Positions 49,108 to 56,616 of a stretch of DNA of 56,616 nucleotides are shown here, piece after piece. Numbering within the stretch: the stretch's first letter is position 1; every line of letters starts with the position of its first letter. Source of the stretch: CAYGFH01 sp964430295. GTDB lineage: Bacteria > Patescibacteriota > Microgenomatia > UBA10105 > UBA927. Made by a program: the position numbers and the translations under genes. Below the pieces are notes generated by a model. It saw nothing but the letters and a program-made list of their open reading frames with translations. It was not told the DNA's origin and made no database searches. The stretch spans positions 1 to 56,616 of the forward strand of contig CAYSEV010000005.1 of NCBI GenBank assembly GCA_964430295.1, in the 5' to 3' direction.

Positions 49108-50430
49108 ATGGAATTTAATAGCGCTCCGCCCACAGTCATGCATGTCGACATCAACTCCTGTTTTGCCACTATAGAGCAGCAGGCAAATCCGCGACTTCGT
49201 GGGAAACCTACGGTGGTGGCCGCATATGTGGAACCACATGGATGTATATTAGCGGCTTCACGGGAAGCAAAAGCAATCGGCATAGGGACAGGCATGCGGG
49301 TGCGTGAAGCTCAGAGTCGCTGTCCGTATGTAATTGTTCTTGCTCCAGATCCTGATAAGTATAGGTTTATGAATCGTCAATTAAAAGCTCTTTTAGGATC
49401 ATATACGCCACACCTTAGTGTTGAATCTATAGATGAAATGGTGTTAGATTTGGCCGGCACTCCAGCACTGCGCCGATTTTCACAGGATGTAACTCTGGAA
49501 CACACGAGGAATCCTCAGAATACTGTTGAGGACGACACCCAAACAGCAATGAAGCGGATTGGACAGGAAATAAAGCAGCGGATACGTGCAGAAATAGGTG
49601 AGTGGATGACTGTTTCAATCGGTATTGCCCCAAACAGATATTTAGCAAAAGTTGCCTCAGGGCTTCATAAACCCGATGGGTTGGATATGATTACAAAAGA
49701 CACCATTGAACCTATATTTTCTCGTATGCGTTTGGAACAGCTGTGTGGCATTAAAAATGGTAATGCGGACAGGTTGCGGTTAGTCGGTATTACAACTCCC
49801 ATTGCATTTTTCAGAGCAGATCCAGCACGACTTGCACATGGATTTCGCTCGATTATGGGATACCATTGGTATCAACGGCTCCATGGGTATGAAGATGGAA
49901 CCATGTATAAAGCTTTTGGATCTCATGAAGGTGAGCAAAAAAGCTTCGGACAGTCTCATGCACTTGGGACGCCACTTTTTCCTCAGGATCCTGAGTTATG
50001 GAAGATTCTTTCTCAGTTGACTCTCAAAATGGCCAGACGGCTGCGAGCTGACGGATTTACGGCACAGGGAATTGGTATTTCTACATTGTTTAGTTATACA
50101 GATTCCTGGCACACACAGGAGAGGCAACATACATCCTTATTTGCAGATGGGGATTTTTATACTCGTATGCAAAGACTCCTCCAGTTGGCACCGCAGAAAC
50201 CTGTTCGTATCCTGGCTGTGTATTGTTATCAGTTGCATCATGATTTATATACGCAACAATCCTTGCTTGAACAGGATAATAAAAAAGAAAGGCTTACAAA
50301 AGCTATTGATGCAGTATCAGATAAATGGGGAGAGTATGCTATTACTCCTGCTCGTATGCTTGCCATGCATGGGAAAGTTTTGGACCGCATTTCATTTGGC
50401 CGGATACGGCAGTTGAATAAGCCGGTATAA
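49108..50430 (+). CDS. Y-family DNA polymerase (DinB/Pol IV-like)
   Basis: A 440-residue translesion polymerase. The first metal-site motif is MHVDINSCFATIEQQANPRLRGKP (Asp14). The steric-gate and fingers region AASREAKAIGIGTGMRVREAQSRCP follows, and the second motif SVESIDEMVLDL gives Asp109 and Glu110. A DinB thumb region begins near TVSIGIAPNRYLAKVASGLHKPDGL, and the little-finger domain covers the last ~130 residues. All catalytic acids are present, so it should be an active error-prone polymerase, not an inactive ImuB. ATG 49108 follows the small upstream gene by 8 nt. Confidence 0.92.
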   Translation: MEFNSAPPTVMHVDINSCFATIEQQANPRLRGKPTVVAAYVEPHGCILAASREAKAIGIGTGMRVREAQSRCPYVIVLAPDPDKYRFMNRQLKALLGSYTPHLSVESIDEMVLDLAGTPALRRFSQDVTLEHTRNPQNTVEDDTQTAMKRIGQEIKQRIRAEIGEWMTVSIGIAPNRYLAKVASGLHKPDGLDMITKDTIEPIFSRMRLEQLCGIKNGNADRLRLVGITTPIAFFRADPARLAHGFRSIMGYHWYQRLHGYEDGTMYKAFGSHEGEQKSFGQSHALGTPLFPQDPELWKILSQLTLKMARRLRADGFTAQGIGISTLFSYTDSWHTQERQHTSLFADGDFYTRMQRLLQLAPQKPVRILAVYCYQLHHDLYTQQSLLEQDNKKERLTKAIDAVSDKWGEYAITPARMLAMHGKVLDRISFGRIRQLNKPV

Positions 50431-50473
50431 TCAGTTGCTATAGCTGCGTTGAATTGATAGGCTAAAGGAAGCC

Positions 50474-51493
50474 ATGAACCACCCCCTTATTGTGTCACTT
50501 ATAGGATTTATTACCGGATTTTTTCTGACTGTAACGAAGCCAAACATACAGTCTTCACCTCATATCAATCCACCTACACAACAGGAATCATTTGCATCTC
50601 CTGCTTCTTCATTCTCAAATGAGGAAAAGAAAATGGTACCGCTTACAAGTACACCAACACAGACTCCTACAGCAACACTAACTCCAACCATAACTCATAC
50701 AATGACTCCGACAAAAACACCCACACCCACACCAAAACCTACTGCTACACCTATCCCTACGAGAACTGTTGTGACAGGCCCACCGAAAGACGGATATTCC
50801 AGTATTTGGTTAGCTACAGAACGTGGTGAATTTGCAGTACGCGTGATTTCTATCAATATGAATAGTGCGCGAATGATTACAGATTCTGCAAACGATGATG
50901 ATTGTGTACGCGATTGTTTGGGTAAACCATTATCAGAATACATCACATTGCATACAGGTTTTGCTGGAATAAACGGAACATATTTCTGTCCCCCTGACTA
51001 TGCGGAATGCTCCGAAAAGAAAACGTCATTCGATTTCCCTCTGTATAATTCACGTCTTCACCGATGGATAAACAAAGATCATATTTCATGGAATGATAGA
51101 GCCATATTGTATCAGGATAGCTCTGGCATGCATTTTAACCGATCTGCAAGAAATGCATGGTCCGTTGCATATGAAAAGACTGATATTCAGGGTGCTATTG
51201 TGAATGCACCAGGCATTTTGGATAACAGTGAAGTGATTGCAGAACAATATCCGCTAACTGATAAACAAAAAGCGCATGGGTTAAAGGCAGGAATCGGGTT
51301 TAGCGGCATGACAGTCTATCTTGTACTTGCCAATAACGTAGATGTTGTTGAATTCGGATATGTATTTAAAGCTCTTGGTGCGACACATGCATTAAATTTG
51401 GATGCCGGTGGTTCTACTGCACTCTGGTATAACGGATATAAAGCTGGCCCAGGTAGACTCTTGCCAAATGCAATTATATTTAAAGTACGATAA
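50474..51493 (+). CDS. Phosphodiester glycosidase (NAGPA) protein with Thr/Pro stalk
   Basis: A 339-residue protein. An N-terminal anchor (LIVSLIGFITGFFLTV) is followed by a low-complexity Pro/Thr-rich stalk (about 55-100) of the kind that spans a cell wall. The C-terminal NAGPA domain then has IWLATERGEFAVRVISINM, FAGINGTYFCPPDYAEC, GIGFSGMTVYLVL and ALNLDAGGSTALWYNG. It should act on a surface glycan phosphodiester. Five cysteines near the NGTYF motif suggest disulfides. It is longer than the paralogue at 21596-22411, which lacks the stalk. An AAAGGA-like SD lies just before the ATG. Confidence 0.86.
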   Translation: MNHPLIVSLIGFITGFFLTVTKPNIQSSPHINPPTQQESFASPASSFSNEEKKMVPLTSTPTQTPTATLTPTITHTMTPTKTPTPTPKPTATPIPTRTVVTGPPKDGYSSIWLATERGEFAVRVISINMNSARMITDSANDDDCVRDCLGKPLSEYITLHTGFAGINGTYFCPPDYAECSEKKTSFDFPLYNSRLHRWINKDHISWNDRAILYQDSSGMHFNRSARNAWSVAYEKTDIQGAIVNAPGILDNSEVIAEQYPLTDKQKAHGLKAGIGFSGMTVYLVLANNVDVVEFGYVFKALGATHALNLDAGGSTALWYNGYKAGPGRLLPNAIIFKVR

Positions 51494-51517
51494 CTGGATT
51501 CATATACACTGATGTGC

Positions 51518-51523
51518 TACAGT
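51518..51523 (+). promoter_or_regulatory. -10 element for rarA
   Basis: TACAGT with a 7-nt gap to ATG 51531. Confidence 0.5.
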
Positions 51524-51530
51524 TGCCTCG

Positions 51531-52706
51531 ATGAATATGTCACAGCCTCTTGCACAAATACTTCGGCCTAAGACACTTGATGATGTTATTGGACAATCAC
51601 ATCTCGTTGGCAAAGTGGGAATCCTTCGAAAATTCCTGACAACAGGATTTTTGCCATCAATGATTTTTTGGGGACCACCTGGTGTTGGGAAAACAACACT
51701 AGCGGAGCTCGTCGCTACTATAACAGATGCGCATTTTGAGTCACATAGCGCAGTAACATCGACCCTTGCTGATGTCCGTCGTATTATCAAAGAATCTGAA
51801 GAGCGGTTATCGCACGGAAAGAAAACTGTATTTTTCCTTGACGAAATACACAGATTCACAAAATCACAACAGGATGCGCTCCTTCCACATGTGGAAAAGG
51901 GAACTGTTACATTTATCGGAGCAACGACAGAAAATCCTTCGTTTGAGGTAATTGCTCCACTCCTATCACGTTGTCGTGTGGTGGTTGTTACACCGCTCTC
52001 GACAGATGAATTAGATATGCTTATCGATCGCGGTGTTTCATATCTGAAGATGAGAATTGATGAGGACGCAAAATCATTTCTCAAGGAGGTTGCAAACGGA
52101 GACGGGCGAAGTTTATACAATATTTTGGAAATTGCCTCTCAATTCGCCCAAAAAAAGAAAATTACAGCTATAAATATTGAAGATGCAGCTCAGCGAAAAA
52201 TGCTGCAGTATGATCAATCCGGTGAAGAACATTACAACACCATCAGCGCGTTCATCAAGTCCATGCGTGCAAGTCAGGTTGATGCTGCACTGTATTATCT
52301 GGCCCGAATGGTTGCAGCCGGTGAAGATCCATTATTTATTGCCAGACGTATGGTGATTTTTGCATCAGAAGACATTGGTGTTGCACAACCTACCGCTCTT
52401 GTCGTTGCAAATGCAGTGTTTGATGCCTGCAGTAAAATCGGATACCCTGAGGCCCAGATAAATCTTGCCCACGGCGTGGTATATCTGTGTACAGCAAAAA
52501 AAGACAGAGGCACATATGATGCATACTTTGCAGCTCTCTCAGATGTCAAACAATATGGAAATCTCCCCATACCGCTTATGGTACGTAATGCTCCAACGAA
52601 ACTCATGAAAGATCTCGCCTACGGGAAGGGATACGATATGTACGCTACAGATTCATTTCTACCTGATGTACTTAAAAAGAAGACGTATTATCCCAAAAAG
52701 ACGTAA
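51531..52706 (+). CDS. rarA: RarA/MgsA-family AAA+ ATPase
   Basis: A 391-residue clamp-loader-like AAA+ protein that acts at stalled replication forks. Signatures: LAQILRPKTLDDVIGQSHLVG, Walker A WGPPGVGKTTLAEL (48-55), Walker B TVFFLDEIHRFTKSQQDALLPHVEKG, sensor 1 FIGATTENPSFEV and the arginine-finger LLSRCRV. The C-terminal tetramerisation domain (HYNTISAFIKSMRASQVDAALYYLARMVAAGEDPLFIARRM) is complete. It heads a plus-strand operon that also encodes HolA, which places replication genes together. Confidence 0.95.
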   Translation: MNMSQPLAQILRPKTLDDVIGQSHLVGKVGILRKFLTTGFLPSMIFWGPPGVGKTTLAELVATITDAHFESHSAVTSTLADVRRIIKESEERLSHGKKTVFFLDEIHRFTKSQQDALLPHVEKGTVTFIGATTENPSFEVIAPLLSRCRVVVVTPLSTDELDMLIDRGVSYLKMRIDEDAKSFLKEVANGDGRSLYNILEIASQFAQKKKITAINIEDAAQRKMLQYDQSGEEHYNTISAFIKSMRASQVDAALYYLARMVAAGEDPLFIARRMVIFASEDIGVAQPTALVVANAVFDACSKIGYPEAQINLAHGVVYLCTAKKDRGTYDAYFAALSDVKQYGNLPIPLMVRNAPTKLMKDLAYGKGYDMYATDSFLPDVLKKKTYYPKKT

Positions 52707-52712
52707 CGTTCT

Positions 52713-54488
52713 ATGCTTGCATTGTTGTTTCTTTTGAGTGTGGTTGTGTATGGAATATATATTCTGAAATTTGTTGGGAAAGAACAATTCTCTATACCAT
52801 TTGCATTTCTTGTTGGATCTGCGTTTATAGTAACCCCACTCTTTTTGATCACATCGTATATTACAGGAACACTGCCGCCCACTTTGTGGATGTATGCAGT
52901 TATCACCTGTGTTTTTTATATATGTTGCGTACGATATAAAATATTTCCTTCCTTGCGTGTATATACTATCAATACACTCTTTGTATTTATTGTTTTAAGC
53001 TTTTTTGGGTGGTATATCTGTACGAAAGCCTTCTCGTATGCAGAATCAAGCCATATGTTCCTTGTGTCATCGAACACGTATATGGATTTTGGCGCGCATA
53101 TTCCACTGATACGCTCATTTTCCAAAGGGATGAACTTTCCTGCTGTTACGCCATTTTTTGCCACATCAGGAGGCGCATATTATATGTTGACGGATTTTTA
53201 CGCCGGACTGTTGGAATACCTGGGACTACGCATTGATATAGCACTTAACAGCATAAGTGCGCTCGGATTTTCGACTATAGGCACAGCTCTTTTTATGGCC
53301 GTATCACACAGGTGGAAACAATATGGATTAGGAATCATCGCCATCATAATTTTTTTTGCGAGTCCGACAACGGAATGGATGCAATTTATTGTAAGACATC
53401 TCAATCCACTTGCTGCAATGTCATCGGCATATCACCTCAATACGTATTCTGATACCTATGCCGTATTTTGGCATCTTAATACCTATGTAAATCAACGGCA
53501 GTTATTAGTTGGAATTTCACTGTTTGCATGGTATGTTTTGTCAGTTATATATGGTACTAACCGACATACATGGCGTGAAGTTGTAGTAGATGGAATTTTA
53601 CTGGGTTTTCTTTGTTTTTGGCATACGCATGTATTTTTGGTAAGTTGTCTTTTCGTTCTTTTTTTTGCACGAAGACCAATTCATACACTTTGTCTTGCGC
53701 TTTTTATTGCCAGCCCACAGTTACTTTCTATTTTGACGCAGACACATACGCATATATCGGTTAGTCCCGGGTTTATTGTGGAGCCGCCTACATTCTATAA
53801 CTGGATGGTGTTTTGGATACGAAATACAGGGATATTTATTCCTATTTCAATTATAGGTATGACAATATTAAGGAAAAAATGGGGCAAATATATGGTTTTT
53901 ACCTGGATGTTATTTATAATCCCAAATATTTTTCATATCAGTTCCCGAAATCCGTTTGATGATCATAAATTTATTTTACTTTGGAAATTCTGCTTGACGT
54001 GGTTTGCCGTTGCTTCTATAGCCAAACTGAATGTATGGTATGGTCGTTTTTTGCTGATAGTAATATTATGCGCTTCCGGAATATTGGGATTTTTTGTTCT
54101 AAAAAATGACGTATATGTTCGTATTTTGGACTCCGCATTTAGTCCAATGATGGCTGTATTGCAAAAATATACCTCTCCAAAGGAAATTATTCTCACAAAT
54201 GGTGATATCTATGATCCGGTACAACTTGCCGGCAGGCGAACATTGATAGGTAGGGTGCAGTATAGTTATGTATATGGAGGTAATCCGGATCCGGCATTAC
54301 GTTTGGCATATACCGTGTTTCGCGGAACTGCGCCCGATACGGTGTCCGACCACATTTCCCATATATTTTGTTATAGTGACCCTTCTATTGCTGTAATTGT
54401 TCCGTGTGATGTAAATATCTTAACCAAACAATTCCGTTTGGTGTATACTGATAGCCTTGGTAGTATGTGGGAAGTACGAAAATTATGA
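52713..54488 (+). CDS. Polytopic membrane protein, GT-C-like
   Basis: A 591-residue protein with about twelve to fourteen membrane helices and a C-terminal extracytoplasmic part (about 480-591). The first large loop contains YMDFGAHIPLIRSFSKGMNFP, which matches the Asp-containing first loop of many GT-C glycosyltransferase-like proteins. The C-terminus SPKEIILTNGDIYDPVQLAGRRTLIGRVQYSYVYG resembles the ectodomain of the same group. A lipid-linked sugar transferase is likely, but the donor is unknown. It follows rarA by 6 nt and overlaps the NUDIX start by 4 nt. Confidence 0.6.
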   Translation: MLALLFLLSVVVYGIYILKFVGKEQFSIPFAFLVGSAFIVTPLFLITSYITGTLPPTLWMYAVITCVFYICCVRYKIFPSLRVYTINTLFVFIVLSFFGWYICTKAFSYAESSHMFLVSSNTYMDFGAHIPLIRSFSKGMNFPAVTPFFATSGGAYYMLTDFYAGLLEYLGLRIDIALNSISALGFSTIGTALFMAVSHRWKQYGLGIIAIIIFFASPTTEWMQFIVRHLNPLAAMSSAYHLNTYSDTYAVFWHLNTYVNQRQLLVGISLFAWYVLSVIYGTNRHTWREVVVDGILLGFLCFWHTHVFLVSCLFVLFFARRPIHTLCLALFIASPQLLSILTQTHTHISVSPGFIVEPPTFYNWMVFWIRNTGIFIPISIIGMTILRKKWGKYMVFTWMLFIIPNIFHISSRNPFDDHKFILLWKFCLTWFAVASIAKLNVWYGRFLLIVILCASGILGFFVLKNDVYVRILDSAFSPMMAVLQKYTSPKEIILTNGDIYDPVQLAGRRTLIGRVQYSYVYGGNPDPALRLAYTVFRGTAPDTVSDHISHIFCYSDPSIAVIVPCDVNILTKQFRLVYTDSLGSMWEVRKL

Positions 54489-54907
54489 AAACTGAAATTT
54501 CTGCAGGTGGTCTGATTCTTCGAAATTCAAAAAACGGATGGGAAATCCTCCGAATCCGTGACAGAAGCAGTGCCTGGACATTTCCCAAAGGAAAAATTGA
54601 AGAGGGTGAAACACTTCAGGAAACAGCTGTGCGTGAAATTTCTGAAGAAGTGGGGTTGCATTCTCTCCGTCTGTTAGGTACTCTCACTCCTCTTCATTAC
54701 ATATACACCAGAAACGGACAGGTCGATAAAACGGTTCATTATTTCGTATTTGAGTATATTGGCACAGAAGAACCCATTGGGCAAAAAGAAGAGGGAATTC
54801 AGGAACCTACATGGGTATTACTAAAAGACGCACACCTGGATATTGGATATCCGGATAGCAATACACCGCTTATAGAAGAAACAAAAAAGATTGTAGCCGC
54901 ATTATGA
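54485..54907 (+). CDS. NUDIX hydrolase (Ap4A-hydrolase-like)
   Basis: A 140-residue NUDIX enzyme. The Nudix box GKIEEGETLQETAVREISEEVG is exact (Gx5Ex7REUxEExGU). The N-terminus EISAGGLILRNSKNGWEILRIRDRSSAWTFPKG is typical of diadenosine tetraphosphate or nucleotide-sugar diphosphatases in which FPKG precedes the box. It would cleave a nucleoside diphosphate linked to another moiety. ATGA overlaps link it to both neighbours. Confidence 0.92.
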   Translation: MKTEISAGGLILRNSKNGWEILRIRDRSSAWTFPKGKIEEGETLQETAVREISEEVGLHSLRLLGTLTPLHYIYTRNGQVDKTVHYFVFEYIGTEEPIGQKEEGIQEPTWVLLKDAHLDIGYPDSNTPLIEETKKIVAAL

Positions 54908-55593
54908 TAACGCTGCTCCACGGAGACTATATTGAAGCATCACGCAATGAACTGCATCGTATAAAAGAAAAAGCAGGAGCAAAGGAAGTGCGTGTTATAG
55001 ACGGCAGGAATATTGAATTATCCTCGCTCACTCAATCCCTTGAATCATCGTCGCTTTTCGGTGGAGATTTACTTGTTATCATAGAACGGCTGTTTGGTCG
55101 TATCGGCAAATCGCTCAAAAAAATTGAAGAAATTGCAGCTATTATCATACGCAATAGTGAACTGGCTGATATTGTGATTTGGGAGGAAAAGGAAGTTGGA
55201 ACAACGGTTATAAAACAGCTTGGAAAAGATATATCTGTTCGACTATTTAAATTGCCTGTACTGATATTCCAGCTTCTGGATGGCATAAAAAAAGGTAATG
55301 CAAAACAATGCCTTACCCTATTCTCCCAAATAACTACAACCGATGCCCCTGAATTAGTTCATGCCATGATTGTGAAACGTATTCGCCAAATGATTCAGAT
55401 ATCCGATGGGGTAAATCCTGAGGGTGTTACCTCATGGCAACTGGGTCGGTTGACAACACAAACGAAGTCATTTACGATGGGTGAGCTTCTGGATTTGTAT
55501 GCACGGTTGCATGCTGCCGAAGTCAGTATAAAAACGGGTGCCTCGCCGTTTTCAATGGCGGCGCATATCGAACAATTTTTTCTACAATTATGA
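54904..55593 (+). CDS. holA: DNA polymerase III delta subunit-like (HolA)
   Basis: A 229-residue clamp-loader delta subunit-like protein. ITLLHGDYIEASRNELHRIKEKAG and LTQSLESSSLFGGDLLVIIERLFGR match the N-terminal AAA+-like domain with the beta-clamp opening SLFG motif. ISVRLFKLPVLIFQLLDGIKKGNAKQCLTLFSQI and the C-terminal IRQMIQI and LLDLYARLHAAEVSIKTG helices match the lid and collar. It is shorter than E. coli HolA (~340). Overlaps with the NUDIX and phosphohexomutase genes (4 nt each) place it in the rarA operon. Confidence 0.85.
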   Translation: MITLLHGDYIEASRNELHRIKEKAGAKEVRVIDGRNIELSSLTQSLESSSLFGGDLLVIIERLFGRIGKSLKKIEEIAAIIIRNSELADIVIWEEKEVGTTVIKQLGKDISVRLFKLPVLIFQLLDGIKKGNAKQCLTLFSQITTTDAPELVHAMIVKRIRQMIQISDGVNPEGVTSWQLGRLTTQTKSFTMGELLDLYARLHAAEVSIKTGASPFSMAAHIEQFFLQL

Positions 55594-56616
55594 CAATTTC
55601 AGACCTTTCTATGTTTAAAGACTATGACGTGCGAGGGACATATCCGGACCAGCTGAATGGTGAGGTTGCCAAAGCAATAGGTTTTGCAATTGTTAAAAAA
55701 TTTAATCCGAAAAACGTAGCTATCTGTCGCGATATGCGCCTAAGTGGTGAAGAAATTCGTGACGGCTTAATCTCTGCATTTACCCATTGCGGTGTGAATG
55801 TATATGATGCGGGATTAACCGGGACTGAAATTTCGTATTTTATCTCCGGTACCTGCGATTATGATATGTCGATTATGATATCTGCCTCACATAATCCATC
55901 AAATTATAATGGCCTTAAAATTGTGCTCAAAGGGCCTATTGCAGTCAGCGGAGATTCAGGCCTTGCAGAAATTAAGGCAATGGTAAATGACGAACCTCCT
56001 GCCGCCGCGGCGACACCGGGAACAGTTACACAAATCGATGTATTCAAACAGTGGAGAGAAAAAGTGCTGTCATTCGTAGACGTCTCAACACTCAAACCTC
56101 TCAATATTGTTGTAGATGCCGGTAACGGTATGGCGGGAAAATTGGTGCCAATGATTTTTGACGGATTACCCTTTAAGATGACACATATGTTTTTCGAACT
56201 GGACGGGCATTTCCCGAATCATACCCCCAATCCTCTTGTTGAAACGAATAATGCGGCCCTTGTTGCGAAAATGAAAGAAGTCGGCGCCGATATAGGACTG
56301 ACATTTGACGGTGATGCCGATCGGGCATTTTTTGTGGATGATACAGGCAGGTTCGTATCAGGCACTATCGTGACTGCCATCATGGCAAAACATGTCCTTC
56401 AACAGCATCCAGGAGAATACGTATTGTATAGTGCCGTATGTGGGCGTGTTGTCCCGCAGACTATAGAAAAATATGGCGGCAAGTATGAACGTGTCAGGGT
56501 TGGGCATAGTTTTATGAAAAACTATATGCGCAAATACCATGCCATTTTTGCCGGTGAACACAGCGGACATTATTACCATCGTGATTTTTTCAATTCAGAA
56601 TCCGGTGTACTGACTG
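55590..56616 (+). CDS. Phosphomannomutase/phosphoglucomutase (3' end outside window)
   Basis: The first ~342 residues of an alpha-D-phosphohexomutase, cut by the window edge. It interconverts hexose 1- and 6-phosphates for nucleotide-sugar synthesis. Visible are FKDYDVRGTYPDQLN, the phosphoserine loop MISASHNPSNYNGLKIV, the Mg2+ loop LTFDGDADRAFFVDD and the sugar-specificity loop GEHSGHYYHRDF. The ATG at 55590 overlaps the holA stop by 4 nt. With aldolase, FBPase, GT and aminotransferase genes in the window it completes a route from triose phosphates to activated sugars. Confidence 0.94.
   Translation, partial: MTISDLSMFKDYDVRGTYPDQLNGEVAKAIGFAIVKKFNPKNVAICRDMRLSGEEIRDGLISAFTHCGVNVYDAGLTGTEISYFISGTCDYDMSIMISASHNPSNYNGLKIVLKGPIAVSGDSGLAEIKAMVNDEPPAAAATPGTVTQIDVFKQWREKVLSFVDVSTLKPLNIVVDAGNGMAGKLVPMIFDGLPFKMTHMFFELDGHFPNHTPNPLVETNNAALVAKMKEVGADIGLTFDGDADRAFFVDDTGRFVSGTIVTAIMAKHVLQQHPGEYVLYSAVCGRVVPQTIEKYGGKYERVRVGHSFMKNYMRKYHAIFAGEHSGHYYHRDFFNSESGVLT

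Noticed and set aside
50640..50770. Repeat array from the ACA/CCA-rich tract
   Set aside because: It is the coding sequence of the Pro/Thr-rich stalk in the NAGPA protein, not a CRISPR or tandem DNA repeat. No CRISPR array was seen in the window.

Overview
The window looks like part of a small, gene-dense bacterial genome, most consistent with the Candidate Phyla Radiation (Patescibacteria, perhaps Microgenomates-like). The evidence is moderate to low GC, few and short intergenic gaps, single-domain or stripped-down enzymes, an archaeal-type (DhnA) class I aldolase, nucleotide salvage genes with no biosynthetic genes, and several large unrecognised membrane proteins. TGA acts as a stop throughout, which argues against the UGA-recoding Gracilibacteria/Absconditabacteria. 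The taxon is inference; no rRNA or ribosomal protein is present to fix it.

Positions 1 to about 7,200 form an accessory region beside the 3' part of a tRNA-Lys gene. It holds a large serine recombinase whose last codons lie inside the tRNA, two small hypothetical genes, an XRE regulator, a secreted small protein, a 5'-nucleotidase, an ImmA/IrrE-like zinc peptidase, a membrane-anchored Mrr-type nuclease and membrane proteins of unknown role. It reads as an integrated element; no second attachment site was found by eye.

Positions 7,200 to 16,150 carry scattered housekeeping and secreted functions: M29 aminopeptidase, a two-domain PhnB/VOC protein, endonuclease III, a large membrane protein with an ectodomain, a thermonuclease, a secreted beta-propeller protein, a DedA-like membrane protein and an HD hydrolase. 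From 23,669 back to 16,150 a minus-strand operon encodes a coiled-coil protein, TruB, a NAGPA-type phosphodiester glycosidase, a P2A Ca2+-ATPase, a tandem GH130 protein and a NodB deacetylase. From 23,754 to 28,767 a plus-strand operon encodes two lone receiver domains, two GT4 glycosyltransferases, a PfkB kinase and a Kelch protein.

Positions 28,764 to 39,600 hold a K+ channel, an SD-led aldolase/FBPase pair, several membrane proteins, a MarR-RND efflux operon with a clear operator, and cytidine deaminase. Positions 39,600 to 47,600 hold a cupin, DegT aminotransferase and GT2 cassette, a GT-C-like protein, RNase HII, a small serine hydrolase, an SGNH hydrolase and a low-molecular-weight phosphatase-like protein. 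Positions 47,600 to 56,616 hold a candidate structured RNA, a 52-residue membrane peptide, tRNA-Glu, thymidine kinase, a Y-family polymerase with a small partner, a second NAGPA protein, and an operon of RarA, a GT-C-like protein, a NUDIX hydrolase, HolA and a phosphohexomutase that runs off the end.

The strongest general signal is promoter architecture. About twenty genes have a -10 hexamer (TATAAT, TACAAT or TATACT) whose last base lies 6-8 nt before the ATG, which predicts leaderless mRNAs. The signal also settles several start codons. One divergent pair appears to share a single palindromic -10. The aldolase/FBPase pair is the clear Shine-Dalgarno-led exception.
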